Assembly (NCBI GenBank): GCA_900318465.1
Contig: ONKQ01000005.1
Span: forward strand, 1-64,000
DNA: 64,000 nucleotides
DNA from: an uncultured Bacteroidales bacterium
GTDB taxonomy: Bacteria > Bacteroidota > Bacteroidia > Bacteroidales > F082
Direction of reading: 5' to 3'
Shown piece after piece: positions 18,301 to 25,831 of this stretch. The position numbers were made by a program, and so were the translations under genes. Position 1 is the first letter of the stretch. Every line of letters starts with the position of its first letter. The notes below the pieces were generated by a model that worked only from the letters and a program-made list of their open reading frames with translations, searched no databases and was not told the DNA's origin.

Positions 18301-18455
18301 ATGCGACGTTACAGATTGTTGACGTTATGGGTCGCGTCGTTTATCAAGGAAACGTGATGAATCGCGTCTCTACGGACGAAATGACCAAGGGTGTGTACGT
18401 CATTCGTCTGATCAAGGGTGACGACGTGAAAACACAGAAGATGGTGATTGAATAA
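15339..18455 (+). CDS. BspA-like leucine-rich-repeat surface protein, T9SS exported
   Basis: 1038 residues. Signal region 1-31 (LLLGAAGFSEMFAQ). Residues about 55-620 are BspA-type LRR_5 repeats of about 23 residues (LTSIVIPNSVTTIGxxAFxxCxx), many nearly identical. About 640-960 is a beta-sandwich pair often found after such repeats (GWQFIASPL, WNLVGNPFPV, TTDYASRFRLVFS). The end is a T9SS sorting domain (VSDATLQIVDVMGRVVYQG to QKMVIE). BspA-type proteins bind host or bacterial surfaces. The LRR part is more AT-rich than the C-terminal part, consistent with separate origins. Residues near 926-938 (PLGKGGKEDF) are encoded by a palindromic repeat that appears to be inserted in frame. Confidence 0.9.
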   Translation: MKKRFLQFGMTAKAVMIALLLGAAGFSEMFAQVIIGDLRYYLYNYSFGPYASIAGHKDGTSAIGTLTIPETVIYEGVTYPVTEIGRNAFSGCNLLSGDLSIPNSITSIGTCAFQNCNGINGSLTIGNSVTYMGGEVFKNCFFDEIYYNAINCSDFWYPSYPFESCGGGTLIIGNGVERIPSFVFYNAYFTNNPNIPNSVKSIGQGAFDRTMWYFNQPNGLLYLDGWCLGYKGDKPTGNLTIQEGTRGIADNAFWLCEGLISVDMPNTVLYIGNEAFCECSGLETVNLSSSLKSFGIETFWYCSNLTSIIIPNSVTIINENTFGYCSSLSSVTIPSSVTTIKDGAFLFCTSLSSIEIPNSVTTIESLAFEGCSGLTSIVIPNSVVFLGEFAFANCINLTSIVIPNSVVFLGQRAFAYCTNLTYAYIGNSVSNIEGRLFEGCTNLVQIVVDPDNTSYDSRENCNAIIKTANNRLVDGCNSTIIPNSVTSIGNSAFSDCNGLASIVIPNSVTIIYSEAFARCRALNTIRFSNTITEIGETAFVECSGLTTINIPNSVTTIGGSAFAWCSNLTSVTIGNSVTILGGQLFDNCMSLVSVTLLSIEPPTLENLLDMDDSNYPIYVPYESLDEYKTATNWSNYEDRIFPIAYKSIPAHGQSDGWQFIASPLAENTAPTEIDDMLPTTGTYDLYLFDQTENAEWRNYKANNFNLVNGQGYLYANAEDVNLIFKGTFNEDETKNVGLVYDANVSFAGWNLVGNPFPVSAYANKSFYTMNEDGSAIEPVAVSMETAIPACTGVMVKAENTGESVTFSKTAPETQGQNNGTLQIAVAQANTRGASTSSATILDKAIVSFNEGDELGKFVFNKDNAKLYIPQGNEEYAIAYAAKQGEMPLNFEASETGEYTICIKAENAEFDYLHLIDNLTGADIDLLPLGKGGKEDFQPATYTFTAKTTDYASRFRLVFSVSGDADGDDDTPFAFVNNGEIVITTSVSDATLQIVDVMGRVVYQGNVMNRVSTDEMTKGVYVIRLIKGDDVKTQKMVIE
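18114..18152. repeat. Palindromic repeat inside the BspA-like coding sequence
   Basis: CCCCCTTGGCAAAGGGGG (18116-18133) followed by CAAGGAGGATTT. It codes for LPLGKGGKEDFQP between two segments (LTGADIDLL and ATYTFTAKTTDYASR) that are normally adjacent in this beta domain. It looks like a short interspersed palindrome that inserted without breaking the frame. Confidence 0.5.
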
Positions 18456-18456
18456 A

Positions 18457-18671
18457 TGTAGGGGCGCACCCGCGTGTGCGCCCTATGCAAAACAGCCAAC
18501 CGAATACAGGGGAACGGACACGTGTATGGGGGCGGACACATGGGGGGCGGACACATAGGTCCGCCCCTACAAAACATACGAAACGTGAATTTGTCGGGGC
18601 GGACACACGGGTCCGCCATGCAAAACATACGAAACGTGAATTTGGAGGGCGGACACACGGGTCCGCCCCTA
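18457..18671. repeat. Cluster of GTAGGGGCGGAC-type palindromic repeats
   Basis: Four copies of a GC-rich inverted repeat, GGGGCGGACACACGGGTCCGCC with variations, at 18458-18485, 18529-18570, 18596-18617 and 18647-18671. Copies are joined by an exact 22-base direct repeat (starts AAAACATACGAAACG) at 18571-18592 and 18622-18643, giving a period of 51 bases. This fills most of the 339-base gap after the BspA-like gene. The unit resembles REP-type sequences found dispersed in many bacterial genomes. No transposase is nearby. Confidence 0.8.
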
Positions 18672-18794
18672 CAAAATTGTCCAAAACAGCAAAAAATTGC
18701 ACTTTTAGGACATTATTTGGAAACATATTCCCAAAAATGCCTATTTTTACGCGATTTTTTCAAAACATTGGACAAACAAGCAAATTCATAACCG

Positions 18795-19055
18795 ATGGAA
18801 CTCTTTTTCCGCAACCTCGCAATCGCTATCCTGCTGCTTTCAGCCTTCGCCCTGAACGCACAGACAGGCGATTTCGGTTTCGACAATACAGCCCAAAAAG
18901 AGGGTCTCTTCGTTGAGAGCAACAGCACAGGCGACGGCTGCAACTCCATCGAGAAGCTACACCTTATTATTAATAAGCACGATGAAAGTGCTTTTGAAGC
19001 CGAGGCCTGCGATAGCTACAAATTCTACATGGAGTTTTCACCAATTGATAAATAG
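18795..19055 (+). pseudogene. Relic of a T9SS Cys-Asp-Ser-repeat protein
   Basis: 86 residues: an intact signal peptide (LAIAILLLSAFALNAQ), then a damaged repeat (GCNSIEKLHLIINKHDESAFEAEACDSYKFY) and a stop. The repeat matches those of the neighbouring modular proteins but the SGxY and further units are gone and there is no sorting domain. The most likely reading is a truncated remnant; a small secreted peptide cannot be excluded. Confidence 0.5.
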
Positions 19056-19078
19056 AACTTTTTTCAAAACAAATCATT

Positions 19079-21925
19079 ATGAAAAACACAACCAAATTTT
19101 TACTGGTCATTTTGATGGTCGTCCTCATTCCAATGAAGCATTTCGGCCAGACCCCTTACCGGCAATATGCCGACGACGGCATCATGCTCAACTTTTTTGA
19201 AATCGGCAACCCCGACCTGCGCTTGTATCTGCTTTACAACATCGGGCTTGACGACAGGTTCTCGCTGCTTCAGGAGGACGAGTACGGACAATTCATCGTC
19301 AATCCGAGCCAAGACCATTTCGACGGCAATTTCTTTGAGGCATTCGAGTCGTTCTACAACAACGCCGCCACCAACTTCCGCATGATTGACAAAGTGGACC
19401 TCGACAGGCTCGTTCCCCAATGGAAAGAGCGCGTTCCGGCCATGTTTTTCACCTCAATCACCATGGATTTGGCTTTCAACCGAGCCATGACCGAGAACAA
19501 CCATTGCGTTGATTCAGACCCTTTCTGCACGTCCGACGTCATCACTTTCAATGCGGCCAACACCAGCCAAACCGCCGACCAACTTGAGGCACCTGGCGTT
19601 TTCGACGACGGCTGCATCGGTTCGTCCTACAACCCCTCGTGGTACCACATGAGAATCAACACAGGCGGGCAGTTCATCATCCACATGGAAGGCCACGACC
19701 CGCAGTCCTACGCAGAAAGAGACATCGACTTTTGCATGTGGGGACCTTTCGAGCATCCGACCGACCCTTGCGTTGCCCAACTGACGACAGCCAAAATCAT
19801 CGACTGCAACTATTCGGCCTCCTATTCCGAAGACATCTATTTGGGCTATCCCGAAGGCCAACATGTGCACAGCTCGAGCCACGGCACCATTACAGAGCAC
19901 ACCCCCGAAACAGGAGAATATTTCATCCTGATGATTACCAATTACTCGCGTGAGCCTTGCGTCATTTCGTTCACCAAGACCGAAGGCTCCGGCCCCGGCA
20001 CCACCGACTGCGGCATCCTGCCTGGCATTGCCACCAACGGCGGCCCGTATTGCGTGGGCGAGACCATCCAGCTGACCGTTACAACGCAAGCTGGCGCCAC
20101 CTACAGTTGGACAGGCCCCAACGGTTTCACTTCCACCGTTCAGAACCCCACCCTTCCCAATTGCACCTACGAGATGGGCGGCACCTACACCTGTGTCACG
20201 GCCGTCGACGGACAAACCACCACTGGTTCCACCGATGTCGTGGTGTTTGCCGAACCCATTGCTGACTTCCAGGCTCCCACTGTATGCTTCGGCGAGACCA
20301 CTGCGTTCACCAGCACCGCCACCACCAACCCCACAGGGCATGAAATCACCGCCTACCACTGGGACTTCGGCGATGGAGAGGAGAGTGAAGAGCAGAACCC
20401 AACGCACACCTACGCCGCAGCTGGAACCTATCAGGTAACCCATATCGTTCAGACCGGGCGTCGGTGTGTTGACGAGGTCACCCTCGATGTAGTCGTCCTC
20501 GCCATGCCTGTGGCCACCGCTACGGTCAATCCTTCCTCCGTGCAATACGGCGGCGTCGCCACCTTGACTGCTGACCCAGGTGTGCCAGGCACGTTCACCT
20601 ACCGCTGGGAACCCGCCAACATGGTCACCAGCCCTAACAGCCAGACCACCCAGACCGTGCCCATTCAAGAGACGACGGTCTTTACGGTAACTATCACCAA
20701 CACGGAAGGCAACTGCACCAGCTCGACACAAGTCACCGTCAGCATGGCAGGCTCCGACCTGACCGCCACAGCCACCGCCGACCAATACGAGATTTGCGAG
20801 AACGGCTCGACGACCTTACATGCCAACCCCATTGCCGGCACCGGCAACTACACCTACAGCTGGTCGCCCGCCGGCACCCTGAGCGGCACCAATATACAGA
20901 ATCCCATCGCCACACCACCCTTAGGCTCAACCACTTACCATTGCTCAGTCAGTGATGGCCTGACCACCCAAGAAGTCAGCGTCACCATACTTGTGCATCC
21001 CAACGAGGAATCGGACACATACGCTGAGATTTGCTCCGGCGAAACCTACAACTTCTTTGGACAAAACCTCAGTATAGCAGGCACTTACAACCACACGCTG
21101 CAAACGCAATACCACTGCGACAGCGTTGTACACCTGCACCTCACTGTCAATCCTGTGCAAGAAACCGAGTTCTACGTCTCCGCCAATGAAGTCTGCGACA
21201 GCTACGAATGGGCTGGCGAGATTTACGACACCAAAGGCATCTATCAGCACACCTTCTCCAACATGCAGGGCTGCGACAGCACCGTCACCATGCATCTCGA
21301 TTTGGATTACACGCCCGACCCCTCCGTCATTTACCCCACCGACCCCAATAACGAATTCCCCCACTGGGTCGTGACGGCCACCGAGTTCCAAATCAACACC
21401 TACGAATTCGGCATCTACGAGCAAGGGCATCCTTTCACTTGCAGTTGGGATTCCATCAGTTGGAGCTTCGAGGATCCCGATATCGGGTGGCTGCTTGAAC
21501 CCGACACCACCACCTCCCCCGCAGGCAGAACCTGCAAGATTTATGTACTGAACTACATCCCTGACACCATTTGGGTAAATGCCACAGTCTACAACAGATG
21601 CGCCCAACAAGGCAAGTCGCAACGCTATTGGTTTGTCTGCTCGTTCTACGGCATCGAGGAACAAGAACATAACTTTGCCGACTTCAGCATCATTCCCAAT
21701 CCCAACAACGGACAGATGACACTCCGTTTCGAGAAAGTGAGCGGCAAAGTCGACATGAAAGTGTACGACATGAAAGGCAATCTCATCGACCATTTCAGCA
21801 CCTACAGCGCAGGCGGCACCGATACCCTGGACTACGACATGAAAGGCCATGCCGACGGCATCTATTTCTTTGTAGCCACGTCACGAGCGGGGACAGTAGC
21901 CAAGAAAGTGGTCATTAAACAATGA
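19079..21925 (+). CDS. Modular T9SS cargo with PKD domain (paralogue 1 of 3)
   Basis: 948 residues. Signal peptide 1-23. N-terminal domain about 25-320 with NHCVDSDPFCTSD and FCMWGPF, a pattern shared with the next gene. Ig-like domain about 325-395, PKD domain about 400-475 (YHWDFGDGEE, THTYAAAGTYQVTH), two further Ig-like units, then Cys-Asp-Ser repeats (GQNLSIAGTYNHT, CDSVVHLHL; GCDSTVTMHL). A module of about 125 residues (PHWVVTATEFQINTYEF to WFVCSFYGIEEQ) precedes the sorting domain (IIPNPNNGQMTLRFE to AKKVVIKQ). Such proteins are usually adhesins or matrix-forming filaments. The module and N-terminal domain are shared with the next one or two genes. Confidence 0.88.
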   Translation: MKNTTKFLLVILMVVLIPMKHFGQTPYRQYADDGIMLNFFEIGNPDLRLYLLYNIGLDDRFSLLQEDEYGQFIVNPSQDHFDGNFFEAFESFYNNAATNFRMIDKVDLDRLVPQWKERVPAMFFTSITMDLAFNRAMTENNHCVDSDPFCTSDVITFNAANTSQTADQLEAPGVFDDGCIGSSYNPSWYHMRINTGGQFIIHMEGHDPQSYAERDIDFCMWGPFEHPTDPCVAQLTTAKIIDCNYSASYSEDIYLGYPEGQHVHSSSHGTITEHTPETGEYFILMITNYSREPCVISFTKTEGSGPGTTDCGILPGIATNGGPYCVGETIQLTVTTQAGATYSWTGPNGFTSTVQNPTLPNCTYEMGGTYTCVTAVDGQTTTGSTDVVVFAEPIADFQAPTVCFGETTAFTSTATTNPTGHEITAYHWDFGDGEESEEQNPTHTYAAAGTYQVTHIVQTGRRCVDEVTLDVVVLAMPVATATVNPSSVQYGGVATLTADPGVPGTFTYRWEPANMVTSPNSQTTQTVPIQETTVFTVTITNTEGNCTSSTQVTVSMAGSDLTATATADQYEICENGSTTLHANPIAGTGNYTYSWSPAGTLSGTNIQNPIATPPLGSTTYHCSVSDGLTTQEVSVTILVHPNEESDTYAEICSGETYNFFGQNLSIAGTYNHTLQTQYHCDSVVHLHLTVNPVQETEFYVSANEVCDSYEWAGEIYDTKGIYQHTFSNMQGCDSTVTMHLDLDYTPDPSVIYPTDPNNEFPHWVVTATEFQINTYEFGIYEQGHPFTCSWDSISWSFEDPDIGWLLEPDTTTSPAGRTCKIYVLNYIPDTIWVNATVYNRCAQQGKSQRYWFVCSFYGIEEQEHNFADFSIIPNPNNGQMTLRFEKVSGKVDMKVYDMKGNLIDHFSTYSAGGTDTLDYDMKGHADGIYFFVATSRAGTVAKKVVIKQ

Positions 21926-21950
21926 AAAAAGCGGCTTAGGCCGCTTTTTT
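21925..21950 (+). terminator. Rho-independent terminator
   Basis: Stem AAAAAAGCGGC / GCCGCTTTTTT with loop TTAG, starting in the stop codon of the preceding gene and ending in six T. Symmetric, so it could work on both strands. Confidence 0.85.
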
Positions 21951-21993
21951 GGTCTATTTTTTCAGTTTTATGTTATTATTTTGGAATAATTTC

Positions 21994-22001
21994 TATATTT
22001 G
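21994..22001 (+). promoter_or_regulatory. -7 element before the second modular cargo
   Basis: TATATTTG matches TAnnTTTG, 83 bases before the start codon, implying a 5' leader of about 75 bases. No TTTG at standard spacing. Confidence 0.45.
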
Positions 22002-22084
22002 CTCGGTTAAAAGTCAGGTCTTTTTTGCCCAAAAACAACAATAGAATTATAATATATTATTGATAACCAATAAATTAAGCAACA

Positions 22085-25000
22085 ATGAATAGATTAGTCA
22101 AGACGATTACGTTTGCCCTATTATTGTCGGTGATCCCCGCAAGGATTTGGGCTCAGGGTTATAGGGATTATGAAAACGGATTCCTTTTCAACGTTTTTGA
22201 GATTGAAAACGTGGAGGAACGTGTTCAGATGGCATCGGCACTTTCCACGAGCGACATCTGGCTTTGCAACCCCACAAACAATCCTGGCGAGTTGTTCATC
22301 AGGCCCAACAGCTACAACGCCGACATCCCGATTTATGCCGAATTCGATTATCTCAGATCGACACTTCGGGAAGAATACGAAGCAGCTTCATTGTTGCCAA
22401 AAGAAGACTTTTCTGAGATCTTCAACTCATGGGCGCGCAATATCAGTGACGACTACTATAACTTCCTGATTTCCGACCATCTTGACCGCGCTAACCATTG
22501 CATGGATGCAGAACCCTTCTGCACCTCAGATGTTTATACTTTCCCCTCAAATAACAGTGGCTATTCATGGTCGGGGCCGAACTACGGATGCTTAGGCACC
22601 TCTCCCACGAACAAGCATTCTTTCTGGTATTACATGAGGATTGGTGTGGCGGGCAACATCACCATCAAAATCGAAGCTCCATTCGATGTCGACTTCGCCC
22701 TTTGGGGACCCTTCAGCAACCAAACCGATCCTTGTCCTACACAAGCGGGACAAACCGGACTGCTGACTGCGAATTGCTCCAGTTGCCCTAACAACACTAC
22801 AGACCCCAATTTCTATCCTTCCGGCAACCTTCACGATTGCAGTTTTAGTGCACAGTCATACGAGTATGCTCACGTCGTGAACGGACAAGTAGGTCAATAC
22901 TTTATACTCCTTATAACCAACTATAACGGAGGCAGTGGCAACATTACTTTCCAAAAATACGCTGGTAACGGCGAGACTGACTGCGGCATTTTGCCTCCTT
23001 TGGTCGACAACAATGGTCCTTACTGCGTGGGCGAAACCATCTACCTGACCGCCAACGGACAAGCCGGTGCTTCCTACAGCTGGACAGGTCCGGGCAACTT
23101 CAGCTCAACCCAACAAAACCCCGTCCGCCCCAATTGTACTATGGCTATGGCTGGCACCTATACCTGCACCATTTCTGTCGGAAACCAATCCAACAGCGCC
23201 ACCACGGATGTCGTCGTCTACCCCATGCCCACCGCCAACTTCAATTTCACCTCAGTTTGCGTGGGCAATGCCACCTCCTTCAACAGCACCTCCACCACCA
23301 ACCCATCTGGACAGCAGATCAACCTCTACAGCTGGGACTTCGGTGACGGCCAAACCGGACAAGGACAAAACGCGACGCACACCTACCAGAACCCAGGCAC
23401 ATACCAAGTGACACTTACCGTATCGACGGGCGGACATTGCACCGACCAAATCACAAAGAGCGTGCCTGTGTATGCGCTACCTTCGTGCAATTTCACCTAC
23501 ACCACCGTTTGCCAAGGCACTGCCACGGAGTTCACCAGCACGGCTACCTCATCGCCAGGCAACAACATCACGAACTATCAATGGAACTTCGGCGACGGCC
23601 AGACCGGACAGGGGCAAACCGTGAGCCACACTTACGCCGCAGCCGGCACATATCAGGTGACGCATACCGTACAAACCAGCGGCTCGTGCTCCGATACTCG
23701 GACGCAGAGCGTACCCGTCAACGCGTCGCCCAACCCAACGGCTTCGGTCACTCCAAGCACCGTCATCTACGGCGGCATCGCCACCCTGACCGCCAATCCT
23801 GGTGCACAAGGCACGTTCAACTTCCATTGGGAACCTTCCGACAAGGTAGTCAACCCGAACAACCAGACCACGCAGACCGTCCAATTGTTTGAAACGACAG
23901 TATTCACCTGCACCGTCACCAACCCGCAAGGCAACTGCTCGGGTTCCACGCAAATCACCGTCCCGATGGATGGTTCCAACATGTCTGCCACCGCCACCGC
24001 CGACCAATATGAAATCTGCGAGAACGAATCGACGACGCTCCATGCCCATCCCGTTGCCGGCACTGGCAACTACACCTTCAGCTGGTCACCCGCCAACACG
24101 CTCAACAACCCGAACATCCAGAATCCTATTGCCACGCCGCCCGTCGGTGTCACCACCTATACCTGCCAAGTCAGCGATGGCATTTCCAACCAAAGCGTCA
24201 ACGTCAGCATTACGGTGCATCCCAACGTGGAATCGAGCATCAGTGCCAGCATCTGCCCCGACGAAACCTACAACTTCTTCGGTGAGATTCTCTCGCAAGA
24301 AGGCACCTACGACCACACCATCGAGTCGCAACACGGTTGCGACAGCACCATCCACCTGCACCTCACCTACCACGAGACGTATGAAACGCCCATCACCCGC
24401 CACTATTGCCAAGGCGATTCTTACACTTTCTATGGCCAGGAGCTCAACAGTGCAGGCACCTACTACCACACTTTGGAAACAGTGCACGGCTGCGACAGCA
24501 TCATCAGGCTCAACCTCGTTGAAGACCCAAGTTATATCTTCTACATGACCGAATCGACCTGCGAAGGCGGCCCTGGCTACTATTTCGACGGAGAGTATAT
24601 GCAACCCAGCCCCTATCCTTATACCATCGCCTACGAAACTGCTGCGGGCTGCGACAGCATCTATATCATCCAAGTCAACGAATCGGAATACAACTCTAAA
24701 TATTACAACGTGTCGATTTGCTCCACGGAATACACATGGTCGTCAAACGGACACACCTACTATGAGTCGGGAGTTTACTACGACACGCTTCACTACGAAG
24801 GCTCATGCGACAGTACCGTTGTGCTTAACCTTGAATTGAAACCCAGTTTCACCAACGAGGTGGTGACAACAAGCTGCGACAAATTCATTTGGAATAACGA
24901 CCAATACCAAGTCTACGGCATGGAGTTTACACAGAGCACCACATACACGCACCACTACACCAACATTTACGGCTGCAATAGCGAGGTGACGCTCTACCTC

Positions 25001-25816
25001 ACCATCAACGACCATGATGTGACTAACACACCTACCGTAAATGCATGTGATGAATACTTCTGGGATCCCCTGGGGCATACGATTGTCGACTACCACGGTC
25101 ACGAAGACCCAGTTTACAATGCCACAGGCGACTACACCCGCACCTACAAGAACCAAGCCGACTGCGACAGCATTGTTCACAGCCACATGGAGTTTGAATA
25201 CACCCCGCAGCCCACTGCGATTCATCCCGTCGACGCCAACAACACTGCCCCACACTGGGTAGTGACGGCCACCGAGTTCCAAATCAATTCGTATGACTTC
25301 AGCATCTACGAAGAAGGACATCCTGCCACCTGCCATTGGGATTCCATCACCTGGGCCTTTGAAAACCCCGACATTCGTTGGCTGCTTGAATTAGACCAGA
25401 ACACCAACCCGGTGGGCAAGAACTGCAAGATGTATGTCCTAAACTACACACCGGATACCGTTTGGCTTGATGCCACGGTCTACAACAAATGCGCTCCCGA
25501 AGGAATGGTGCAGCGTTATTGGTTCGTCTGCTCGTTCTATGGCATTGAGGAGCAACAGGAAACCACTGCCGACTTCAGTGTGGTGCCCAATCCCAACAAC
25601 GGAACGATGACCATCAACTTCGAGAAACTCACCGGCAAGATTGACTTGAAAGTGTACGACATGACGGGCAACCTCATCGACCACCTCAACACCTACAGCA
25701 TCGGCGGTCCCGAAAGGATGCAATACGATATGCGCCATCGTTCCCAAGGCATTTACTTCTTCGTGGCCACTGGCAAGGAAGGAACCGTGGCGAAAAAGGT
25801 TGTCATCAGAAGATAA
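22085..25816 (+). CDS. Modular T9SS cargo with PKD domains (paralogue 2 of 3)
   Basis: 1243 residues. Signal peptide 1-24 (LLLSVIPARIWAQ). N-terminal domain with NHCMDAEPFCTSD and DFALWGPFSN, Ig-like domain, two PKD domains in tandem (YSWDFGDGQTGQGQ and YQWNFGDGQTGQGQ), two Ig-like units, then about seven Cys-Asp-Ser repeats (CDSTIHLHL, CDSIIRLNL, CDSIYIIQV, CDSTVVLNL and others). It ends with the shared WVVTATEFQINSYDF module and a sorting domain (VVPNPNNGTMTINFE to AKKVVIRR). It differs from the previous gene by an added PKD and four to five added repeats, suggesting growth by internal duplication. Likely a long surface adhesin; ligand unknown. Confidence 0.88.
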   Translation: MNRLVKTITFALLLSVIPARIWAQGYRDYENGFLFNVFEIENVEERVQMASALSTSDIWLCNPTNNPGELFIRPNSYNADIPIYAEFDYLRSTLREEYEAASLLPKEDFSEIFNSWARNISDDYYNFLISDHLDRANHCMDAEPFCTSDVYTFPSNNSGYSWSGPNYGCLGTSPTNKHSFWYYMRIGVAGNITIKIEAPFDVDFALWGPFSNQTDPCPTQAGQTGLLTANCSSCPNNTTDPNFYPSGNLHDCSFSAQSYEYAHVVNGQVGQYFILLITNYNGGSGNITFQKYAGNGETDCGILPPLVDNNGPYCVGETIYLTANGQAGASYSWTGPGNFSSTQQNPVRPNCTMAMAGTYTCTISVGNQSNSATTDVVVYPMPTANFNFTSVCVGNATSFNSTSTTNPSGQQINLYSWDFGDGQTGQGQNATHTYQNPGTYQVTLTVSTGGHCTDQITKSVPVYALPSCNFTYTTVCQGTATEFTSTATSSPGNNITNYQWNFGDGQTGQGQTVSHTYAAAGTYQVTHTVQTSGSCSDTRTQSVPVNASPNPTASVTPSTVIYGGIATLTANPGAQGTFNFHWEPSDKVVNPNNQTTQTVQLFETTVFTCTVTNPQGNCSGSTQITVPMDGSNMSATATADQYEICENESTTLHAHPVAGTGNYTFSWSPANTLNNPNIQNPIATPPVGVTTYTCQVSDGISNQSVNVSITVHPNVESSISASICPDETYNFFGEILSQEGTYDHTIESQHGCDSTIHLHLTYHETYETPITRHYCQGDSYTFYGQELNSAGTYYHTLETVHGCDSIIRLNLVEDPSYIFYMTESTCEGGPGYYFDGEYMQPSPYPYTIAYETAAGCDSIYIIQVNESEYNSKYYNVSICSTEYTWSSNGHTYYESGVYYDTLHYEGSCDSTVVLNLELKPSFTNEVVTTSCDKFIWNNDQYQVYGMEFTQSTTYTHHYTNIYGCNSEVTLYLTINDHDVTNTPTVNACDEYFWDPLGHTIVDYHGHEDPVYNATGDYTRTYKNQADCDSIVHSHMEFEYTPQPTAIHPVDANNTAPHWVVTATEFQINSYDFSIYEEGHPATCHWDSITWAFENPDIRWLLELDQNTNPVGKNCKMYVLNYTPDTVWLDATVYNKCAPEGMVQRYWFVCSFYGIEEQQETTADFSVVPNPNNGTMTINFEKLTGKIDLKVYDMTGNLIDHLNTYSIGGPERMQYDMRHRSQGIYFFVATGKEGTVAKKVVIRR

Positions 25817-25831
25817 ACATCAATTGTCGAA

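Noticed and set aside
18457-18671. CRISPR array
   Set aside because: Repeats are palindromic and variable, the intervals are identical rather than unique, and there are no cas genes.
19514-20785. 423-codon minus-strand open frame
   Set aside because: Gly/Val-rich antisense shadow of the PKD-containing cargo gene.
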